Shown here one piece after another: positions 60,298-64,000 of a stretch of DNA of 64,000 bases. Source of the DNA: Actinomadura viridilutea (GTDB lineage: Bacteria > Actinomycetota > Actinomycetes > Streptosporangiales > Streptosporangiaceae); the NCBI GenBank assembly GCA_003001795.1, contig PVNI01000023.1, forward strand, positions 1-64,000. The letters run 5' to 3'. Within the stretch, counting starts at the first letter, position 1; the number at the start of each line of letters is the position of its first letter. A program made the position numbers and the translations under genes. The notes under the pieces were generated by a model that was not told where the DNA came from, ran no database searches, and saw nothing but the letters and a program-made list of their open reading frames with translations.

Positions 60298-61056
60298 TCA
60301 GCGACCGCCGTGGAAGGTGACGGTGAAGCCGCTGCACGAGTGGCACTGGTACACGACCTGGTTGCCCGGCTCGTGGTCCTGCCTGGACCACGCGTAGGCC
60401 TTGGGGCACCGGGACTGGATCATGTTGCTGTAGGGCGTCTTCGCGTCGCGGTTCGGGTTGATGCAGTTCACCGGGGACCCGTCGGCCCGGCGCTGCAGGT
60501 TCTCCGGCGGGCAGTACGGCAGCAGGTTCTCCGTGCAGCCCGCCGAGCCGCACGGCACCGTGGCGTTCACCGGCTCGATGGTGATGGGCAGCGAGAACGC
60601 GTTGACGTAGCTGACGTTGTACCAGGGCGCGAGGCCGTCCTTGGTGTCGAAGTTGAACTCGGCCAGGCTGGCGGGCTGCTCGCCGGTCACGCAGCGGTCG
60701 GGGTACGGCCCGCAGTCGCCGACCTCGCAGTGGAAGTCCCGCCCGGGCGTGCCGGTGCAGCCCTGCCGGGCGAAGAACTTGCCGCGCCAGTGGCCGGGCG
60801 GGCTGTTCTCGGGGATGGTCACCGTGGCGGACTGCCCCGGCTGCAGGGTCGGCAGGTTGGTGAGGTTGACCGACCCGTCGGCGTTGACGAGGCTGCCGAT
60901 CCACAACGTCTCGCCGCTGCGGTTCACGAAGGTCACCGTGTGGTCGGCCGCCGCCGTGGCCGGCGCGGGGGCGGGCTCCGCCGCCGCGACGCCCAGGCCG
61001 GCGACCGCGGCCAGCACCAGGCCGACCAGGGCGCCGCGGATGCGGCGTTTGCGCAT
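60298..61056 (-). CDS. secreted thaumatin-like protein
   Basis: A 252-residue secreted protein. The signal peptide covers residues 1-37 (RIRGALVGLVLAAVAGLGVAAA, then a Pro/Ala stretch). The thaumatin fold opens HTVTFVNRSGETLWIG, and GHWRGKFFARQGCTGTPGRDFHCEVGDCG and PASLAEFNFD follow in the usual order. It has about eleven cysteines, fewer than the sixteen of plant PR-5 proteins. Thaumatin-like proteins disturb fungal membranes or bind glucan. It is divergent from the GH19 chitinase gene with 245 bases between, so both may be controlled together. Confidence 0.9.
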   Translation of the reverse strand: MRKRRIRGALVGLVLAAVAGLGVAAAEPAPAPATAAADHTVTFVNRSGETLWIGSLVNADGSVNLTNLPTLQPGQSATVTIPENSPPGHWRGKFFARQGCTGTPGRDFHCEVGDCGPYPDRCVTGEQPASLAEFNFDTKDGLAPWYNVSYVNAFSLPITIEPVNATVPCGSAGCTENLLPYCPPENLQRRADGSPVNCINPNRDAKTPYSNMIQSRCPKAYAWSRQDHEPGNQVVYQCHSCSGFTVTFHGGR

Positions 61057-61301
61057 GACGATCCTCCTTCATCGGTGCGACGAGACGGAGCGGGCGGGGT
61101 TTCGGCGACCCGCGCTCCGCTCGCCGGCGGACGTCTCCAGCGGCGGAGTGTGGTCGGCGGAAGACGGAAATTCTCTACGGCCGGACCGCACATCCGGCGC
61201 AACATTGCGGTCGCACCGTAAAGACGGGACGCGGGCGATATGGCGGAATAGGGCCGTTCTGGGAGGCTCTCTCCCCGCTCTTTCCCAGAGGAGGCAACCC
61301 G

Positions 61302-62030
61302 TTGATCAAGCGAGTGCTCGCCGGCGTCGCCGTGGCCGCCGGCGCGGTGTCCGCCGCGCTCGGCGTCTCCGCTCCCGCGTCGGCGGCGCAGACCGCGGCC
61401 CCGAAGGCCGCCGCCTTCGTGGTCAGCGAGGCGCAGTTCAACCAGATGTTCCCTAACCGGAACGGCTTCTACACCTACCAGGGCCTGGTGGCGGCGATGA
61501 GCGCCTTCCCCGGCTTCGCCAACACCGGCAGCGACACGGTGAAGAAGCAGGAGGCGGCGGCGTTCCTCGCCAACGTCTCGCACGAGACCGGGGGCCTGGT
61601 CCACATCGTGGAGCAGAACCAGGCCAACTACCCGCACTACTGCGACTGGAGCCAGCCGTACGGCTGCCCGGCCGGCCAGGCCGCCTACTACGGCCGCGGC
61701 CCCATCCAGCTGAGCTGGAACTTCAACTACAAGGCGGCGGGCGACGCCCTGGGCATCGACCTGCTCCACAACCCTTGGCTGGTGGAGCAGGACCCGGCGG
61801 TCTCCTGGAAGACGGCGCTGTGGTTCTGGAACACCCAGCGCGGCGCCGGCACCATGACCCCGCACGACGCGATGGTGAACCAGCGCGGATTCGGTGAGAC
61901 GATCCGCGCCATCAACGGTGCGCTGGAGTGCAACGGCGGCAACCCCGCGCAGGTGCAGCACCGCGTCGACCTCTACCGGAACTTCGCCGCCATCCTCGGG
62001 GTCTCCCCCGGCGGGAACCTCACCTGCTGA
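61302..62030 (+). CDS. secreted GH19 chitinase
   Basis: A 242-residue extracellular endochitinase. The signal peptide ends near ASAA (residue 29). There is no carbohydrate-binding module; the catalytic domain starts almost at once. Glu95 in VSHETGG and Glu104 in HIVEQN are the expected acid/base positions, and PHYCDWSQPYGCPAGQAAYYGRGPIQLSWNFNY is the GH19 signature. The start is TTG at 61302, with AGAGGAGG upstream and a classical signal peptide directly after it. A long hairpin follows. GH19 enzymes in actinomycetes are antifungal. Confidence 0.94.
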   Translation: MIKRVLAGVAVAAGAVSAALGVSAPASAAQTAAPKAAAFVVSEAQFNQMFPNRNGFYTYQGLVAAMSAFPGFANTGSDTVKKQEAAAFLANVSHETGGLVHIVEQNQANYPHYCDWSQPYGCPAGQAAYYGRGPIQLSWNFNYKAAGDALGIDLLHNPWLVEQDPAVSWKTALWFWNTQRGAGTMTPHDAMVNQRGFGETIRAINGALECNGGNPAQVQHRVDLYRNFAAILGVSPGGNLTC

Positions 62031-62060
62031 CCGGGCGATCCCCCTGACGGCCGACAGCCA

Positions 62061-62116
62061 GGTGCGGGTGGCCGAAGGCGCGGAAGGTGCCACGCGTCTC
62101 TTCGGCCACCCGCACC
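62061..62116 (+). terminator. terminator hairpin after the chitinase gene
   Basis: GGTGCGGGTGGCCGAA pairs perfectly over 16 bases with TTCGGCCACCCGCACC around a 24-base loop, which itself can fold weakly. Confidence 0.7.
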
Positions 62117-62200
62117 GTTTCAGCGTCCGCTCGCGCGCGTGTCCGGGCGTTCGACGGGCCTCCACGAGGACCGGGCCTGCGTCGCCGCCGGTGACGAGAT

Positions 62201-63538
62201 TCAGAAGACGGCGATGCGCAGTTCCTCGCGACCGGAGATCCCCAGCTTGCGGTAGACGCGGGAGAGATGGACCTCCACCGTGCGCAGGGCGAGATACAGG
62301 TGCGCGGCGATCTGCTTGTTGGTCATCCCCGCCTGCGCGAGCTTGGCGATCCTCAATTCCTGGGCGGTCAGCGCCTGGCTCGGGGAGGGCAGGCCGGCCG
62401 TGCGCAGCGCTTGCTCGACGTCGCCGACACGGTGGTCGAGTCCGACCCGGGTGAACAGGGCGCGCGCCCTCTCCAGCTGCCGGCGCCCCCGCGCCCGTTC
62501 GCCCCGGTCGACCAGGCGGACCCCCAGCTCGTAGGACACGGCGGCGAGCTCGGCCGGGGCGGCCGCGACCTCCAGCAGCTCCGCCGCCTCGGCGAGCAGG
62601 TCGATCTCCCGGTCCTTGCCGTCCACCAGCGCGACCGCGGCCAGCGCGCGTCCGATGGCGCGCGGCTCGCCCCACCGCATCGCGCCCGCCTCCTCCTGCC
62701 AGGCCATCACGGCCGCGAGCACCGGTCGTCCGGCGGCCCGCGCGGCCAGCGCCGCCCTGGCCCGCCACGGCAGGACCGCGGGGTTCACCACGCCCCGCGC
62801 CACCAGCTCCCGCCCGCTCGCGAGGTAATCGCCGAGTGCGCGTTCGGCGTCGCCGGTCGCCATCGCGACCGCGCCGCGGGCGGCGAGCAGCTCGGCCCGG
62901 CACGGCACGCCGGACCGGATCGCCCCGTCCACGTCGTGCTCGGCCAGCAGGTCGCGGGCGCGTCCGGCGGCGCCGGTCTGCACCAGCAGCTCGGCGGTGC
63001 GGCCGACCGCGAGCATCCGCGTCGCCGGCTCCGCCTGGGGATGCAGCACCGTGGCGAACAGCTGCTCCGCGCCGGCCAGGTCCCCGCACAGCTGCGCGAT
63101 CAGCCCCCGGATCAGGGTGACGTGGTCCATCAGCCCGTACCGCGAGCCCGCCGAGGCCTCCTCGGCGATCACCAGGCTGAGCCGGTCCGCCACCACCAGC
63201 TCCCCGGCGAAGACCAGCGTGTTCAGGGCCCGCGAGACGCACACGGGCATGTACCGGCACGGCGAGCGGTCGAGCGCCTCTTCGGCCAGGCGCACCGCGA
63301 GCGGCCAGTCCCGGCCCGCCGTCAGGCACAGCATGGCCTTGGCGGCGGGGCATTCGGCCGCCCACGGGTGCGGCGAGACCAGGCCGGAGCCGCGGTCGAG
63401 GAGCGGCATGTCCACCGGTCCCGGACCGCGCACGTCGGCGGCGTCCGCGCGCGGCACGCTCCACCCCGCCGCGACGGGTTCTCGGTCCGGCTGCGCCGAG
63501 GCGACGTCCATGCGGCTGCGCTCCCGCCCGGTGCTCAT
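62201..63538 (-). CDS. LuxR-type regulator without ATPase domain
   Basis: A 445-residue protein. The C-terminal 65 residues are a LuxR/GerE helix-turn-helix: SQALTAQELRIAKLAQAGMTNKQIAAHLYLALRTVEVHLSRVYRKLGISGREEL. The rest (about 60-370) is Ala/Leu/Arg-rich helical repeats resembling the C-terminal repeat part of large LAL regulators. The N-terminal AAA+ ATPase domain of those proteins (Walker A/B) is absent. The first 55 residues are not conserved. It is convergent with the chitinase gene and followed upstream by another LuxR gene on the same strand. Confidence 0.85.
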   Translation of the reverse strand: MSTGRERSRMDVASAQPDREPVAAGWSVPRADAADVRGPGPVDMPLLDRGSGLVSPHPWAAECPAAKAMLCLTAGRDWPLAVRLAEEALDRSPCRYMPVCVSRALNTLVFAGELVVADRLSLVIAEEASAGSRYGLMDHVTLIRGLIAQLCGDLAGAEQLFATVLHPQAEPATRMLAVGRTAELLVQTGAAGRARDLLAEHDVDGAIRSGVPCRAELLAARGAVAMATGDAERALGDYLASGRELVARGVVNPAVLPWRARAALAARAAGRPVLAAVMAWQEEAGAMRWGEPRAIGRALAAVALVDGKDREIDLLAEAAELLEVAAAPAELAAVSYELGVRLVDRGERARGRRQLERARALFTRVGLDHRVGDVEQALRTAGLPSPSQALTAQELRIAKLAQAGMTNKQIAAHLYLALRTVEVHLSRVYRKLGISGREELRIAVF

Positions 63539-63929
63539 GCGGCATCTCCTCTTCGAGTGGTGCGACCGGTGGCGGCCGGCATTCGGAATGCGTGCAGCGA
63601 CGTAGTGATCGGTGAGAACGGTTCGCGGAGCTCGGCCGGAAGACGACGAGCCGCCTGCATCAGGGGATGCGGACCAGCGTCCCTGGACCGCGGGCGCATG
63701 GCGTCGACGGCCGCCGGTTCGTCACGCAGCCGTCGGTCCCCGCCTCGACCGGAGGCGAGGCGCTTCTCCAAAGAGACCCTGCCAGCCGATGGATCGCCCG
63801 CTCTTCGCCGCGGCGCCGCCGCGGCGGACTCCCAGGACGATCGGCAGCATTTTACCGAGCGCTTGACGGAACGGTCCAGGCGTTCGAGTGTGACGTCGCC
63901 CGCTCTCGCGGACCATCGCGGGCCGGGCG
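63539..63929. other. gap between two LuxR genes
   Basis: About 390 bases with no supported gene. It should contain the promoter of the 62201-63538 gene; no palindrome was noticed. Confidence 0.5.
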
Positions 63930-64000
63930 TCAGCGCAGCGGGTTGAGGATGGTGCGCAGATCGCGCCGACCGGCGATGCCGAGTTTGCGGTAGACGCCGG
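63930..64000 (-). CDS. LuxR-type regulator, C-terminal end (cut by window edge)
   Basis: The last 23 codons of a minus-strand gene whose start lies beyond the window: VYRKLGIAGRRDLRTILNPLR and a stop. This is the final helix of a LuxR/GerE domain and closely resembles the end of the neighbouring LuxR gene (VYRKLGISGREELRIAVF), so the two may be tandem paralogues. Confidence 0.75.
   Translation of the reverse strand, partial: GVYRKLGIAGRRDLRTILNPLR

Noticed and set aside
59490..60397. Intact 302-residue DeoR regulator
   Set aside because: The DNA-binding domain is missing, a frameshift is visible near 59578, and the C-terminal 90 codons are Arg-rich read-through over the terminator and thaumatin gene.
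1..64000. CRISPR arrays, tRNA or rRNA genes
   Set aside because: No regularly spaced repeats were seen, and no cloverleaf with a T-arm GGTTCGAATCC-like segment was recognised; a tRNA scan would settle the latter.

Overview
This window is chromosomal DNA from a high-GC actinomycete. The evidence is strong G/C at third codon positions, many GTG starts and one TTG start, dense ATGA/GTGA gene overlaps, and secreted polymer-degrading enzymes. The gene mix (IspG, orphan NuoB/NuoD pair, PaaI-PaaK, Liv-type ABC operon, SmoE-type polyol ABC operon, GH62, GH64 and GH19 enzymes) would suit a soil filamentous genus such as Actinomadura or a relative, but no rRNA or other species marker is present. I saw no tRNA, rRNA or CRISPR array.

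Layout. 1-2.8 kb: the C-terminal end of ispG, then a FAD oxidoreductase and an alpha/beta hydrolase. 3.0-4.9 kb (minus): a two-gene nuoB-nuoD unit without the rest of complex I. 4.9-6.5 kb: no convincing gene. 6.5-8.1 kb: a secreted GH62 arabinofuranosidase with a ricin-type sugar-binding domain, behind a LacI-type palindrome and followed by a terminator hairpin. 8.6 kb: one end of an IS5-like element. 8.7-12.4 kb (minus): MBL hydrolase, HSL-type esterase, DinB-like protein and an ArsR-type regulator.

12.5-23.4 kb (minus) is the most interesting part. It is a nine-gene, apparently co-transcribed biosynthetic operon with no NRPS or PKS. It encodes two paralogous heme-oxygenase-like diiron oxygenases with the same metal-ligand pattern as the streptozotocin enzyme SznF (one is frameshifted in a G6 run). 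It also encodes an arginine methyltransferase (SznE-like), a Rieske ferredoxin, an arginine:X amidinotransferase, two ATP-grasp ligases, a permuted ATP-grasp-like protein and an MFS exporter. The likely logic is: make or modify a guanidine, methylate it, N-oxygenate it with electrons from the Rieske protein, ligate it to amino acids, and export it.

24-41 kb: EamA exporter, glutamate dehydrogenase, paaI-paaK under a promoter/palindrome typical of a TetR-type repressor, a flavin hydroxylase, an MBL hydrolase with a divergent MarR gene, and a livK-livH-livMG-livF operon with an IclR regulator. Together these look like uptake and breakdown of an aromatic or organic acid. An HxlR regulator and a divergent drug MFS follow, and then a second IS5-like end at 41.1-41.3 kb.

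41.3-47.7 kb: a polyol/sugar locus with a PfkB kinase divergent from a binding protein, two permeases, a Zn dehydrogenase and a LacI repressor, with tandem operators between the divergent genes. 47.9-50.8 kb: MerR regulator, thioredoxin-reductase-like flavoprotein and MFS. 51-53 kb: a secreted GH64 beta-1,3-glucanase with two LacI-type sites upstream. 53.6-58.6 kb: orphan histidine kinase, sirtuin, Acg-like nitroreductase, PNPOx-like protein and an Asp/Glu racemase family protein. 59.0-60.1 kb: decayed MFS and DeoR genes. 60.3-62.0 kb: divergent thaumatin-like protein and GH19 chitinase. The window ends in two consecutive LuxR-type regulators, the last one cut off by the window edge.
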